64,000 bases of DNA from Ferrimonas balearica (GCF_019802055.1 NZ_JAHVHW010000005.1:1-64000), one strand, 5' to 3'. Shown: positions 31,256 to 40,279, counted from the stretch's first letter. The notes: generated from the sequence alone by a model not told the origin. A program made the numbers and translations.

Positions 31256-33304
31256 ATGACCAATCCGTTGATGGATCCATCCTCTCTGCCCGCTTTCTCC
31301 CAGATCCGCCCGGAGCACGTGCAACCGGCCGTGGAGGCAGCACTCAAGCATTGTCGTGACACGGTGGAGCAGGTGTTGGCCGGCGCTGGCCCCGTCACCT
31401 GGGACAGCCTGGTGGCCCCCGTCGACGAAGCGGAGGATAAGCTGTCCCGGATCTGGTCTCCGGTCAGTCATATGAACTCCGTGGTCAGCAACGAGGCGCT
31501 GCGCGAAGCACACGACGCCTGTCTGCCGCTGCTCTCCGAGTACTCCACCTGGCTGGGGCAGAACAAAGCGCTGTACGAAGCCTATAAAGCCCTGGCGGCC
31601 AGCGACGAGTTTGCCAACCTGAGCCCGGCTCAGAAGAAGGTGGTGGAAAATGGCCTGCGTGACTTTGAACTGTCCGGGATCGGCCTGCCGGAAGCGGAGC
31701 AGAAGCGCTACGGCGAGATTGTGATGCGCCTGTCCGAACTCTCCAGCCGCTACTCCAACCAACTGCTGGACGCCACCAATGCCTGGAGCAAACTGATCAC
31801 CGACGTGTCGGAACTGGCGGGTCTGCCGGAGTCTGCACTGGAAGCGGCGCAGCAAAGTGCCGCGCTGCGTGAGCAAGAGGGATACCTGCTGACACTGGAG
31901 TTCCCCTCCTACCTGGCGGTGATGACTTACGCGGATAACGCCGAGCTGCGTCGTGAAGTCTATACCGCGTTCTGCACCCGGGCTTCCGAGCAGGGGCCTC
32001 ATGCCGGTCAGTTCGACAACGGTCCGCTGATGGATGAACTTCTGGCGCTGCGTCAGGAGCTGTCTCAGTTGCTGGGCTTCGAGAGCCCGGCTCACAAATC
32101 GTTGGCCACCAAGATGGCGGAAACCCCGGAGCAGGTGATCAGCTTCCTTAATGAGCTGGCACTGGCTTCCAGAGGGCAGGGCGAGGAGGAGCTTAAGGCG
32201 CTGACCGCCTACGCCAGAGCGGAGCACGGTGTGGAAAGTCTGAACGCCTGGGATATCACCTATTACGCCGAAAAGCAGAAGCAGCACCTTTACCAGATCT
32301 CTGATGAGGCACTGCGTCCCTACTTCCCGGAAGATAAGGTGCTGTCCGGCCTGTTCCACACCCTGGAGCGCCTGTTCAGTGTGAAGGTTCAGGAGCGCAA
32401 GGATATCGATACCTGGCACAAGGACGTTCGTTTCTTTGATCTTCTTGAAGCGGATGGCAGCGTTCGCGGCAGCTTCTACCTGGATCTGTATGCCCGTCAA
32501 AACAAGCGGGGCGGAGCCTGGATGGATGATTGTCAGGGGCGCCGTTATCGCGCTGACGGCAGCCTGCAAAAGCCGGTGGCTTACCTCACCTGTAACTTCA
32601 ATGGCCCGGTGGGAGACAAGCCCGCCCTGTTTACCCACGATGAGGTGGTGACCCTGTTCCACGAGTTTGGACATGGCATTCACCATATGCTCACCCGTAT
32701 CGAGGACGCCCCGGGCGTGGCGGGCATCAACGGGGTACCCTGGGACGCCGTGGAGTTGCCGAGTCAGTTCCTGGAAAACTGGTGCTGGGAAGCGGAAGCG
32801 CTGGGCGAGATCTCCGGCCACTATGAAACCGGTGAGCCGCTGCCTGTTGAGATGCTCGATAAGATGCTGGCGGCGAAGAACTACCAGAGTGCCATGATGA
32901 TGTTGCGCCAGCTGGAGTTCGCGCTGTTCGATTTCCGTCTGCACCTGGAGTGTGCCCAGCTGCAGGGCGATAACCCGATCCAGAGCATTCTCGACGAAGT
33001 GCGGGAGCAGGTGGCAGTGATCAAGGCGCCGGAGTTCAACCGCTTCCAGCATGGCTTCAGCCATATCTTTGCTGGCGGCTATGCGGCGGGTTACTACAGC
33101 TATAAGTGGGCGGAAGTGCTTTCTGCGGACGCTTTCTCCCGCTTTGAAGAGGAGGGGATCTTTAATCCTCTGGTTGGGGCTGACTTCCTGCACCATATCC
33201 TTGAAATGGGCGGCAGCGAGGAGCCGATGGCGCTGTTTACCCGGTTCCGAGGCCGGGAGCCGGAAATCGACGCATTGTTGCGGCACAGCGGTATCGCACA
33301 ATAA
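31256..33304 (+). CDS. prlC: Oligopeptidase A (M3 metallopeptidase)
   Basis: A 682-residue cytoplasmic zinc peptidase that degrades short peptides, including signal-peptide fragments. The zinc site HEFGHGIHH lies in the C-terminal half, with the third ligand Glu about 25 residues on (QFLENWCWE). Length and the N-terminal LPAFSQIRPEHVQPAVE match PrlC/OpdA. AAGGAG lies five bases before the ATG. It ends four bases before a strong terminator. Confidence 0.97.
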   Translation: MTNPLMDPSSLPAFSQIRPEHVQPAVEAALKHCRDTVEQVLAGAGPVTWDSLVAPVDEAEDKLSRIWSPVSHMNSVVSNEALREAHDACLPLLSEYSTWLGQNKALYEAYKALAASDEFANLSPAQKKVVENGLRDFELSGIGLPEAEQKRYGEIVMRLSELSSRYSNQLLDATNAWSKLITDVSELAGLPESALEAAQQSAALREQEGYLLTLEFPSYLAVMTYADNAELRREVYTAFCTRASEQGPHAGQFDNGPLMDELLALRQELSQLLGFESPAHKSLATKMAETPEQVISFLNELALASRGQGEEELKALTAYARAEHGVESLNAWDITYYAEKQKQHLYQISDEALRPYFPEDKVLSGLFHTLERLFSVKVQERKDIDTWHKDVRFFDLLEADGSVRGSFYLDLYARQNKRGGAWMDDCQGRRYRADGSLQKPVAYLTCNFNGPVGDKPALFTHDEVVTLFHEFGHGIHHMLTRIEDAPGVAGINGVPWDAVELPSQFLENWCWEAEALGEISGHYETGEPLPVEMLDKMLAAKNYQSAMMMLRQLEFALFDFRLHLECAQLQGDNPIQSILDEVREQVAVIKAPEFNRFQHGFSHIFAGGYAAGYYSYKWAEVLSADAFSRFEEEGIFNPLVGADFLHHILEMGGSEEPMALFTRFRGREPEIDALLRHSGIAQ

Positions 33305-33307
33305 TCC

Positions 33308-33338
33308 AAAACGGCGCCAAATCGGCGCCGTTTTTGTT
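33308..33338 (+). terminator. Rho-independent terminator of prlC
   Basis: ACGGCGCC-AAATC-GGCGCCGT followed by TTTTTGTTTT, directly after the prlC stop codon. Confidence 0.95.
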
Positions 33339-33421
33339 TTGTATCAACGGACTCGGTTGATTTTGTGCCAACTGGAGGGCACCTTGGCGTGGAGCGACAG
33401 GATGTTGCCAAGGAGCAAGGA

Positions 33422-33631
33422 ATGGATGCCTTTTTGTATCGCTGGGGGTGGGCTCTGGCGGTCTTGAATCTGTTGGGCTGCGGGCTGGCCCTGTTTGGGC
33501 TTTATGGGTACCTGTATGAGCCTTATTGGCGAGACCCCGGGCTGATGATGGGCCTTGGGGTGGTGCTGATGATGCCGCAAACCTTTCGTTTGCTGCTGCG
33601 CCATTGGGTCGCGGATGAGCGAGTGCTTTAG
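33422..33631 (+). CDS. Small two-helix membrane protein, unknown
   Basis: A 69-residue protein from an ATG preceded by AAGGAG six bases upstream. Two membrane helices are visible: residues about 9-30 (WALAVLNLLGCGLALFGLYGYLY) and about 38-55 (GLMMGLGVVLMMPQTFRLL), joined by a polar PYWRDP turn. An upstream in-frame ATG at 33365 lacks a ribosome site. It follows prlC after a terminator, so it is probably expressed on its own. No family is recognised. Confidence 0.6.
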   Translation: MDAFLYRWGWALAVLNLLGCGLALFGLYGYLYEPYWRDPGLMMGLGVVLMMPQTFRLLLRHWVADERVL

Positions 33632-33765
33632 CTGAACCGGTGGTGCCCTATCCCCGTTGGACACCAAGGTCGCATTGTGGCCGGTCATTCGACCGCTTAG
33701 GATTCCGCATTGCGAGCGATTGGATATTGTCTTCATTTATCAAACGATAGCGCTGACTTTGGGTC

Positions 33766-33779
33766 GAAGAATATTCTTC
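33766..33779. promoter_or_regulatory. Perfect 14-bp palindrome upstream of a TetR gene
   Basis: GAAGAATATTCTTC is a perfect inverted repeat in the 392-nt gene-free interval 33632-34023, about 245 nt upstream of the TetR start. It could be an operator; nothing else in the interval except the second palindrome at 33899 stands out. Confidence 0.35.
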
Positions 33780-33898
33780 CTCGACTCTGACACAGACGAA
33801 AAATGACCGAAATGAGACAGTTAGCACTCATCTATCTGGGCAGGGCAGCCTGAAATTGTGTTAGGTATGCACAAGTGACTGTTCTTAAAGAGTTATTT

Positions 33899-33913
33899 TC
33901 ACCACTAGTGTGA
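33899..33913. promoter_or_regulatory. Candidate TetR operator
   Basis: TCACCACTAGTGTGA is an imperfect palindrome centred on CACTAGTG, 110 nt upstream of the TetR gene start. Size and position fit an autoregulatory operator of a TetR dimer. Confidence 0.45.
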
Positions 33914-34023
33914 TCTTCCGCCCAGTTGGCTTGCGCACTTTTTGATTTCATATGACCTACCCCAACAGGGCAGCGTTTTGGTGCGCTGCGGATGGGACCC
34001 AGTTTAAATCAAGGGACAACCTA

Positions 34024-34740
34024 ATGAACAAGTCGGAACTGTTCAAAGCGCGGGAACAGCGCATCTTATCGGCGGCATTGGTGACGGCCCGGGGCAAGGG
34101 AGCCCTGGATTTCCGGATGGCAGACGTGGCTCGCGCTGCTGAATGCTCCGTCGGCACACTCTACGGCCATTTCCTCAGCAAAGAAGACATGATGGCGGCG
34201 CTGGTTCAGATCAGCCTGCAGCAGCGTCATGAGTGGATTGCTCGTCTGAATGAAATGGACCTGACTCCCATGGAGCGCTTCGTCACTCTGCTGGCTTCTG
34301 AGCGCGTTCGCCTGCTTCGCGATGAAGTCCTGGCTCAGCTTGAACTGCTGGTCAGCCACACTGAGCTGTGGCGCCGGGCGGCGGATCAGCGTCAACTGGC
34401 GCTGCGTGCGCTGGTTGAGGAGCTGGTAAAGGCACTGGAAGGCATTCTGCAGGATGCTCGTCAACAGGGGCTTCTGGCCCTGGATGAAGCGCAAAGCGCC
34501 GCATTGGTTGCACGTGCTCGCGCGCTGCTACTGGGTTTCCAACTGCAATCCAGCCGTCAAACCCTGGCGCCCACGCCGGAGCTGGCGGAAACCGATGGTT
34601 TGCTGGACGCGCTGGCCGGTTTGTTGAGCGGGGCAGGCATGGCAGAGGGGCACGCTGACTGGCGCACCCGCTGTCGCGAAGCACTGCGTCGATACCCGGC
34701 GCTGCCGGAAGTCGCCCTTCAGACTTCCAACGCTGCCTAA
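34024..34740 (+). CDS. TetR-family transcriptional regulator
   Basis: A 238-residue protein from the ATG at 34024 (AAGGGA upstream; the frame is open to 33952 without a site). The N-terminal HTH is clear: REQRILSAALVTARGKGALDFRMADVARAAECSVGTLYGHFLSKEDMMAAL. The C-terminal ligand domain has no family I recognise. It stands alone before rsmJ. Palindromes in the long upstream interval suggest self-regulation; its regulon is unknown. Confidence 0.9.
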   Translation: MNKSELFKAREQRILSAALVTARGKGALDFRMADVARAAECSVGTLYGHFLSKEDMMAALVQISLQQRHEWIARLNEMDLTPMERFVTLLASERVRLLRDEVLAQLELLVSHTELWRRAADQRQLALRALVEELVKALEGILQDARQQGLLALDEAQSAALVARARALLLGFQLQSSRQTLAPTPELAETDGLLDALAGLLSGAGMAEGHADWRTRCREALRRYPALPEVALQTSNAA

Positions 34741-34803
34741 AATCCCTCGCTTGCAGGGCTCCCGGTGATCCACTACTCTCCCGCTGATCACCATGGGAGC
34801 CCT

Positions 34804-35577
34804 ATGTCCACCACCATCTATCTCGACCCTGCCAGCGAGCACCCTGAGCGCCTGGCTGAGCTGGCCCAGCGCTGGCACCTTTCACATCAAGACGATGCGC
34901 CGTTCCGGTTGACGCTGGAGCAGGGACGTCTGCGCCTGTATGACCGCCAACAGCCGAAACTGGGTGCCATTGAGGTGGATCTGGTCAGTGGCGCCGTGGC
35001 CCACCGACGCAAGTTTGGTGGGGGACGCGGTCAGGCGATCGCGAAAGCGGTGGGCCTGAAAGGGGGCGTCACACCCAAAGTGGTGGATGGAACCGCAGGC
35101 TTGGGGCGTGATGCCTTTGTGCTGGCGAGCCTCGGCTGTGATGTGGTGTTGGTGGAGCGTCACCCGGTTGTGGCGGCGCTGCTGGAGGATGGGCTGCGCC
35201 GAGCCTACGAAGACCCGGAGATCGGCCCCTGGGTACAGCAGCGGATGAGACTGTTCCATGGCAACAGCCTGGAAGCTCTCTCGGCTCTGTCGGAATCCGT
35301 GGATGTGGTCTTCCTTGACCCCATGTACCCTCACCGAGCCAAATCGGCCCAGGTGAAGAAGGAGATGCGGGTGTTTCAGGATCTGGTAGGTGCAGATCTG
35401 GACGCAGACGGGTTGCTGGCGCCCGCTTTGGCGCTGGCGTGCAAAAGGGTGGTGGTCAAGCGTCCCGACTACGCGGAGCCGCTGGACGGGAAGTTGCCCA
35501 CCATGAGCATCGACACCAAGAAAAACCGCTTTGATGTCTACGTGAAAGCGGCCATGTCATCCGGATCAGAAGGGTGA
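34804..35577 (+). CDS. rsmJ: 16S rRNA (guanine-1516-N2)-methyltransferase
   Basis: A 257-residue SAM-dependent methyltransferase that modifies G1516 of 16S rRNA. The SAM motif [19 protein letters not shown] and the catalytic motif FLDPMYPHR are those of RsmJ (YhiQ), as is the [17 protein letters not shown] block. GGAGCCCT lies before the ATG at 34804. The last dozen bases overlap a possible small gene on the other strand. Confidence 0.95.
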   Translation: MSTTIYLDPASEHPERLAELAQRWHLSHQDDAPFRLTLEQGRLRLYDRQQPKLGAIEVDLVSGAVAHRRKFGGGRGQAIAKAVGLKGGVTPKVVDGTAGLGRDAFVLASLGCDVVLVERHPVVAALLEDGLRRAYEDPEIGPWVQQRMRLFHGNSLEALSALSESVDVVFLDPMYPHRAKSAQVKKEMRVFQDLVGADLDADGLLAPALALACKRVVVKRPDYAEPLDGKLPTMSIDTKKNRFDVYVKAAMSSGSEG

Positions 35578-35706
35578 GGGATCACTACTGCGCCGCCCCA
35601 GACGGTGGCGCCGATCCTGTCCTTGCAGCCCGAACCGTCGATACTGGCGTCGGTCGTGCTGATTGCGCCGCTCTCCTCGTCGGCGCTCCTCTACTTCGGC
35701 GGTCAT
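35566..35706 (-). CDS. Possible 46-residue arginine-rich protein
   Basis: An ATG with AAGGA seven bases upstream opens a 46-codon frame that ends inside the 3' end of rsmJ on the opposite strand. About a third of the residues are Arg, set in a repeating RR/DRR pattern ([30 protein letters not shown]). This pattern is seen in short tails of unknown role in other proteobacteria. Low complexity and GC bias make a chance frame possible. Confidence 0.4.
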   Translation of the reverse strand: MTAEVEERRRGERRNQHDRRQYRRFGLQGQDRRHRLGRRSSDPSPF

Positions 35707-35764
35707 GCCAGAGTCCTTCTTTTAGCCTCATACCAAGTGTAGCGTTGTCGCGGTGAAAGCGATC

Positions 35765-36193
35765 ATGCCGCAGTGGCTTAAACCGGAGGAGGCGCCCCTG
35801 GCCAGCCGTTTTTATGCCAGTGAGGGTCAGAAGGAGAAAGCACGCCGGGATGAACGGATCGCCGTACTGAGGGAGCCCAACGGGCAGATCGTTGCGGCAC
35901 TGAGATTGAGCCCTCGCGAGAGCGAGTGGGTGCTGCGTGCCCTGCGGGTGGCCAGCCACCGACAAGGGCAGGGGCTGGCTCGGGTCCTGATGGAGTTTGT
36001 CTTAGAAGCGTTTGAGGCGCCCATCTGGTGTTTCTCGGTGGCTCACCTGGAGCGCTTCTACCTTAGCCTGGGCTTTGTCCAGGTTGCTCCCGCTTCGGCG
36101 CCGGAATCGATAGCCGGGCCGTTTCAGGCTTATCTGCGTCATCAGCCCCTGGTGCTGCTGCGTCACCCCGGGTGTAGACGAGCACCGTTTTAG
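35765..36193 (+). CDS. GNAT-family N-acetyltransferase
   Basis: A 142-residue protein. The acetyl-CoA loop of GNAT enzymes is visible as RVASHRQGQGLARVLMEFVLEAF, followed by FSVAHLERFYLSLGFVQV. I take the ATG at 35765, with GGTGA upstream; a GTG four codons earlier is also possible. Substrate unknown. It lies between rsmJ and ferritin with no shared function evident. Confidence 0.82.
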   Translation: MPQWLKPEEAPLASRFYASEGQKEKARRDERIAVLREPNGQIVAALRLSPRESEWVLRALRVASHRQGQGLARVLMEFVLEAFEAPIWCFSVAHLERFYLSLGFVQVAPASAPESIAGPFQAYLRHQPLVLLRHPGCRRAPF

Positions 36194-36307
36194 AGGGCGA
36201 TCACTGCCCGGACACGCAAACTGGTTTCTGCTCACTTTTCTTTGAATCCGCCGGGGTTTATTGCGACTATGTGGCCCACTGTGCCGCGTTAAGACAAGGA
36301 GAGAACC

Positions 36308-36838
36308 ATGCTGTCCAAGGCGATGGTCGATAAGCTGAACGAACAGATTAACCTGGAGTTTTTCTCGTCAAACCTCTATCTGCAGATGAGTGCCTGGTGT
36401 GAGGATAAGGGCTTTGAAGGGGCGGCGCTGTTCCTGCGCGCTCATGCCGACGAGGAGATGGAGCATATGCGCCGTCTGTTCACCTACGTCAGCGAAGCCG
36501 GTGGCCTGCCGATGCTGGGCGCCATTGATGCGCCCGACCATGAGTTCGACAGCCTGGCTGCCCTGTTTGCCCAAACCTATGAGCATGAGCAGCTGGTGAC
36601 CCGCAAGATCAACGAGCTGGCTCATGCGGCGTTTACCAACCAGGACTACTCCACATTCAACTTCCTGCAGTGGTACGTGGCCGAGCAGCATGAAGAGGAG
36701 AAACTGTTCAAGTCGATCCTCGACAAGCTGGAGCTGGTCGGCAACGACGGTCAGGGCCTCTACCTGGTGGATAAGGACCTGGCGAAGCTCGCCACCGAGG
36801 AAGCCGCCAGCGTGATGCACGAAGCCCCAGAGGCGTAA
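36308..36838 (+). CDS. ftnA: Non-haem ferritin
   Basis: A 176-residue four-helix iron-storage protein. Ferroxidase ligands appear in order: Glu in [12 protein letters not shown], the DEEMEHM pair (Glu and His), and Glu in EHEQ and EQHEEEK. Length and the opening [21 protein letters not shown] match FtnA. AAGGAG lies 7 nt before the ATG. A hairpin follows the stop. Confidence 0.96.
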   Translation: MLSKAMVDKLNEQINLEFFSSNLYLQMSAWCEDKGFEGAALFLRAHADEEMEHMRRLFTYVSEAGGLPMLGAIDAPDHEFDSLAALFAQTYEHEQLVTRKINELAHAAFTNQDYSTFNFLQWYVAEQHEEEKLFKSILDKLELVGNDGQGLYLVDKDLAKLATEEAASVMHEAPEA

Positions 36839-36843
36839 CCACG

Positions 36844-36869
36844 AAAACGGATGGCCCAGGCCATCCGTT
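36844..36869 (+). terminator. Terminator of ftnA
   Basis: AACGGATGGC-CCAG-GCCATCCGTT followed by a weak T-run (ATTGTTT). It ends 21 nt before the next start codon, so some readthrough into the transporter gene is likely. Confidence 0.75.
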
Positions 36870-36889
36870 ATTGTTTCAGAGTCTTCCCC

Positions 36890-38218
36890 ATGTCCCAGCC
36901 ATTGCCGCGCCGACAGCTATTGCTGTTCGGTTTGCTTAACCTGCCCCTCTCGATGCTGATGTCGCCCACAGCGGCGATGCTGCCAGCGTTCTATCTGGAG
37001 ACGACAGCCGTAACCGCCGCTGGACTGGCTACTGCCACTCTGGTGGCCCGTATCTTCGATGGCATCACCGATCCTTTGCTGGGCTGGCTTTCTGATCGCA
37101 GTGGCCGTCGCAAAGTGTGGATGGCCCTGGGAGTGGTATTGGTGATGCTGGGGCTGTGGCCTCTGTTCCAGCCGCACAGTGAAGCGGGACTGGGTTATCT
37201 GCTGGGGTGGTATCTGCTGGTGACGCTGGGGTGGACGGCGATTGAGATCCCCCACAGTGCGCTGGCGGCAGAGATGTCCCGAGACTATCAGGAGCGCAGC
37301 AGGGTGGTGCTGTGGCGCCAGATGCTGGGCTTTATCGGCGGGCTGCTGTTTATGGCCAGCCCGATGATTCTGTTCGGGCGCAGCGGCTTCACCTCGGAAG
37401 TGTTTGCGGTGCTGGCCGGATTCATTCTGCTGACACTGCCCCTTGGGCTGTGGCTGATGTGGCGCGCGGTGCCGGAACCTGGCCATCCGAGTCGGGCGCG
37501 TCCGCGACTGAAAGAGCTGCCGGGAGTGCTGACCTCCGTACCGCCACTGCGCTACTTCCTGCTGACTCAGCTCCTGTTTGGGTTGGCCACCGGGGCGGTC
37601 TCCTCGCTCTTTGTTATCTATGCCAGCTTCTATCTTGGGCACGCTGATGCCATCGCCAAAATCGCCATTCCCATGACGCTGGTGATGGCGCTGGGTATGC
37701 CGCTGTGGCTGCAGGTGCTCAAACGGGTTGAGAAGCATAAGGCCTGGGCAGGATCCGGTGTTGGGATGATCCTCTGCCTGTTGATGGTGCTGCCGCTGGA
37801 GCCGGGGCCCGACTCCCTGCTGCCGATGATTCTGGTGATGACCGGTTTTGGCTTCTTTGCCGGCCTCTCATCCCTGGCGTTGCCGTCACTGCTGGCGGAT
37901 GTGGTGGACTATGACCGCTGGAAGAACCGCAAAGATCGCGCCGCCATCCTGTTTTCATTCCAGGCTCTGATCATCAAATTCAACCAGGGGATCGGTGGCG
38001 CCATTGCATTGGGAATCGCCGCCCTGTTCGGATTTACTGGAAAATCGACGCTGGAGGGGCTGGCGGTGACCGGCCTGAAGCTGGGCTTTGTGATTTGGCC
38101 CTGCGTGTTGCTGGTGCCGACCTTGCTCCTGGCCTGGCGTTACCCGCTAACCCGCCACCGACAGGGCCTGCTGGCACGTCGATTGGATCGCAGAATCGCA
38201 ACAAAGTCGGAGGGTTAG
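36890..38218 (+). CDS. MFS transporter, GPH/MelB-like
   Basis: A 442-residue protein with about twelve hydrophobic segments. The loop after helix 2 carries the GPH signature IFDGITDPLLGWLSDRSGRRKVWM, and the mid-protein SLFVIYASFYLGH and LLADVVDYDRWKNRKDRAAILFS fit this class of cation-linked sugar/solute carriers. Substrate unknown. The ATG at 36890 has no strong ribosome site. It lies upstream of a TetR gene and near the cupin/flavocytochrome genes, but no shared operon is evident. Confidence 0.85.
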   Translation: MSQPLPRRQLLLFGLLNLPLSMLMSPTAAMLPAFYLETTAVTAAGLATATLVARIFDGITDPLLGWLSDRSGRRKVWMALGVVLVMLGLWPLFQPHSEAGLGYLLGWYLLVTLGWTAIEIPHSALAAEMSRDYQERSRVVLWRQMLGFIGGLLFMASPMILFGRSGFTSEVFAVLAGFILLTLPLGLWLMWRAVPEPGHPSRARPRLKELPGVLTSVPPLRYFLLTQLLFGLATGAVSSLFVIYASFYLGHADAIAKIAIPMTLVMALGMPLWLQVLKRVEKHKAWAGSGVGMILCLLMVLPLEPGPDSLLPMILVMTGFGFFAGLSSLALPSLLADVVDYDRWKNRKDRAAILFSFQALIIKFNQGIGGAIALGIAALFGFTGKSTLEGLAVTGLKLGFVIWPCVLLVPTLLLAWRYPLTRHRQGLLARRLDRRIATKSEG

Positions 38219-38314
38219 GTGCCCGGCACCGAGCCCTTTGTGAACTGCTCAACGAAATCCTTCCGGGCATCTGGTTATGCTGCGTGACCGCCATCATTAA
38301 CCGGGTTCAAACGG

Positions 38315-39085
38315 ATGCAATGCCCCAGCTCAGCCGCGCAGTATGACCGCTGCCAACTTATTCTGAACGCCACAGAGTGGCTGATCGAAACCCAGGGGCT
38401 GATCGCGTTTAAGATCTCCGACCTTTCCAACCATGCCGGCATCGCCAACAGCTCGCTCTACAAGCTGTTTGAAAGCAAGGAAGACCTGTTGGTGTGCTGC
38501 TTCCTCCGCAACGCCACCAGCAACCACTTCGCCTCCTTTGAGGCACAGTACCCGGATATGACGCCGATGCAGCGGGTGCTGGTTCCCATCATGTTCACCT
38601 TTGAGGCCACCCACTTTGCCCCCACCTTCAACCTGGTGCGGCAGGTGGCGGTGAACCCGATGGTGTGGCGCCGCGCCAGCCCCGAAAAGGTGAAAGCGTT
38701 TGAGTCCCGCATCAACCTGTTCTGGCGAGCGATCAAGGGGTACGTACAGGAGGCGGTGGAGTCCGGTGACCTGGTGGCAACCGATGAGGAGGTGCTGGAG
38801 CTGACCCAGGCGATCACCTTCTATCTGAGTGGGGCACTGTCGGCCTATCAGAGCCAACTGATCGACAGCCACTATCTGAAAGAGAAGCGCTTTACCCTGT
38901 TCCGTCAGCTTCAGAAAGTGTTGTTGCCCTATCAGTGGCGGGAGCCGCTGGCGCTGGCGGACTTTGAACGGATTGGGATGCGTGCGCACCTCTATTACCG
39001 TCAACTGGGGGAGAACTTTAACCGCTGTGAACGGTGCCAGCAGGCGGGACGGTGTGGGCAGCCGCCATCCCTGGCGGCGAAGTAA
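38315..39085 (+). CDS. TetR-family regulator with C-terminal Cys cluster
   Basis: A 256-residue regulator. The N-terminal HTH (LIETQGLIAFKISDLSNHAGIANSSLYKLFESKEDLLVCCF) is typical of TetR. The C-terminus ends CERCQQAGRC, a C-x2-C-x5-C cluster absent from ordinary TetR proteins, which could bind a metal or sense redox state. It converges with the cupin gene (4 nt between stops). A role in controlling the cupin/flavocytochrome genes is inferred from position. Confidence 0.87.
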   Translation: MQCPSSAAQYDRCQLILNATEWLIETQGLIAFKISDLSNHAGIANSSLYKLFESKEDLLVCCFLRNATSNHFASFEAQYPDMTPMQRVLVPIMFTFEATHFAPTFNLVRQVAVNPMVWRRASPEKVKAFESRINLFWRAIKGYVQEAVESGDLVATDEEVLELTQAITFYLSGALSAYQSQLIDSHYLKEKRFTLFRQLQKVLLPYQWREPLALADFERIGMRAHLYYRQLGENFNRCERCQQAGRCGQPPSLAAK

Positions 39086-39088
39086 CGC

Positions 39089-39835
39089 TTACTCGAAGCG
39101 GTCCGCATTGGTGCCGTAAGGGCCCAGGCCCATGGCGGCTTTGCGCATGATGTCGACGCGGTCGAAGGCGTCTTCGGCCACCCGCAGGTTCTTCACGTCT
39201 TTACGCCAGTAGTACTTAAAGCCGTCGAAGTGGGCGTTTTTCGGATACCAGTACAGCACGCCGAACCCCTCCTCTTCGGTGATCGGGGTGTTGTGGATGG
39301 TGTTGCCCGGAATGTAGAAGTACATCCCCTTCTCCATCCACTTGTACTCGCCGTCCGCCAGAGTGCGGGCGCGACCACTGACGGCGTAGTAGCACTCGGG
39401 CTGACCGTGGAAGTGGGGTTCGTGATCGGACTTACCGCCATAGGTGATGCCGATGGTGACCGGGGCATCAGACAGCTCTTTCCACAGATAGCCCACCGGG
39501 GCGTTTTCCAGTTTGCAGTCTTTGACTTCCAGAATGTTACCGTCGTTGTCCAGGCCCTTACAGAAGCGTTGGTCCTTGGCGATGGAATCGTTTGCCGTGA
39601 TGGTCTTAAAGTCGATCTTGCCCGCTTCCCAGTCGGCGATGTACTGCTCAACCAGAGGGTCGCGGCACTGCTCCGGCATGGTGGATTGCGGGGAGTAGGG
39701 GCTGTAGTCGTAGGGAATGGCCGTGGGCTGTTGGTAGGGGCGCTGCTCCATCTGGAAGGCGGGTTCACCATAACCGGCGTAGGCGCTGCTGGCGAACAGC
39801 GCCGCCATGATCAGGGTGGCAGGTTTCCGTTTCAT
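39089..39835 (-). CDS. Secreted cupin-domain protein
   Basis: A 248-residue exported protein; the ATG at 39835 has GGAGAG six to seven bases upstream (an ATG two codons earlier overlaps this site). Signal peptide ends AYA-GY. The cupin domain (about 115-210) has motif 1 GGKSDHEPHFHGQPECYYAVSG, with two metal His (HFH) and Glu, and motif 2 GMYFYIPGNTIHNTP with the third His. Four Cys may form disulfides. The spacing and the YYAVSG context resemble periplasmic and cytoplasmic DMSP-lyase cupins, but I cannot assign it to a lyase family. It lies downstream of the flavin/tetraheme reductase genes, beyond a hairpin. Confidence 0.75.
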   Translation of the reverse strand: MKRKPATLIMAALFASSAYAGYGEPAFQMEQRPYQQPTAIPYDYSPYSPQSTMPEQCRDPLVEQYIADWEAGKIDFKTITANDSIAKDQRFCKGLDNDGNILEVKDCKLENAPVGYLWKELSDAPVTIGITYGGKSDHEPHFHGQPECYYAVSGRARTLADGEYKWMEKGMYFYIPGNTIHNTPITEEEGFGVLYWYPKNAHFDGFKYYWRKDVKNLRVAEDAFDRVDIMRKAAMGLGPYGTNADRFE

Positions 39836-39856
39836 CGTCATCTCTCCGAGGGTTAT

Positions 39857-39892
39857 CTAAAAAAGAAACGGGCCCGTCTGGACGGGCCCGTT
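39857..39892 (-). terminator. Terminator or attenuator before the cupin gene
   Basis: On the minus strand AACGGGCCCGTC-CA-GACGGGCCCGTT followed by TCTTTTTT. It lies between the tetraheme cytochrome and the cupin genes, about 22 nt before the cupin start, so cupin expression needs readthrough or a separate promoter. Confidence 0.85.
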
Positions 39893-39902
39893 GGCAGGCT
39901 TC

Positions 39903-40268
39903 TTAGCGCTCGTTGAACCAGGTGCGGTGGCACTCGGAACACACCGGCGCTTTGGTTTCGTGCTCGGCGTGGCAGGCCAGGCAGCTGGCGCCGTTGCCGT
40001 AGTGGATGCTGGTGTGCGGGTTGGCTTCCTCCAGCACCAGTTCGGTGGTGATCTCGATGGTGTCGATGGTGCCGTGGCACTCGACACATGCGGTGTCGTC
40101 GACGTACTTCTTGGCGTTGCCGGTGTGGCAGCCGTTACAGCCATCTTCGTACAGGAAGGCGTGGTTGCTGCGGCCTTCCAGTTTGCCTTTCATGGCAACC
40201 AGTTCGCCGGCTTGTACGCCAGAAGTCAGTGCCAGTGCCAGGCCCAGGCTGATCAGCAGTTGTTTCAT
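39903..40268 (-). CDS. Tetraheme cytochrome c subunit
   Basis: A 121-residue periplasmic protein: signal peptide ending VQA-GE (20-21) and four haem sites, CNGCH (44-48), CVECH (61-65), CLACH (96-100) and CSECH (110-114). Its size and haem spacing match the tetraheme domain of flavocytochrome c fumarate reductases, here a separate gene 11 nt after the flavin subunit gene. It should deliver electrons from the quinol pool or CymA-type partners to the flavin subunit. Confidence 0.92.
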   Translation of the reverse strand: MKQLLISLGLALALTSGVQAGELVAMKGKLEGRSNHAFLYEDGCNGCHTGNAKKYVDDTACVECHGTIDTIEITTELVLEEANPHTSIHYGNGASCLACHAEHETKAPVCSECHRTWFNER

Positions 40269-40279
40269 TGTGACTCTCC

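Noticed and set aside
39089-39835. Naming the cupin a DMSP lyase
   Set aside because: Only the general cupin metal motifs and the context agree; no family-specific feature proves it, so it is kept as a hypothesis.
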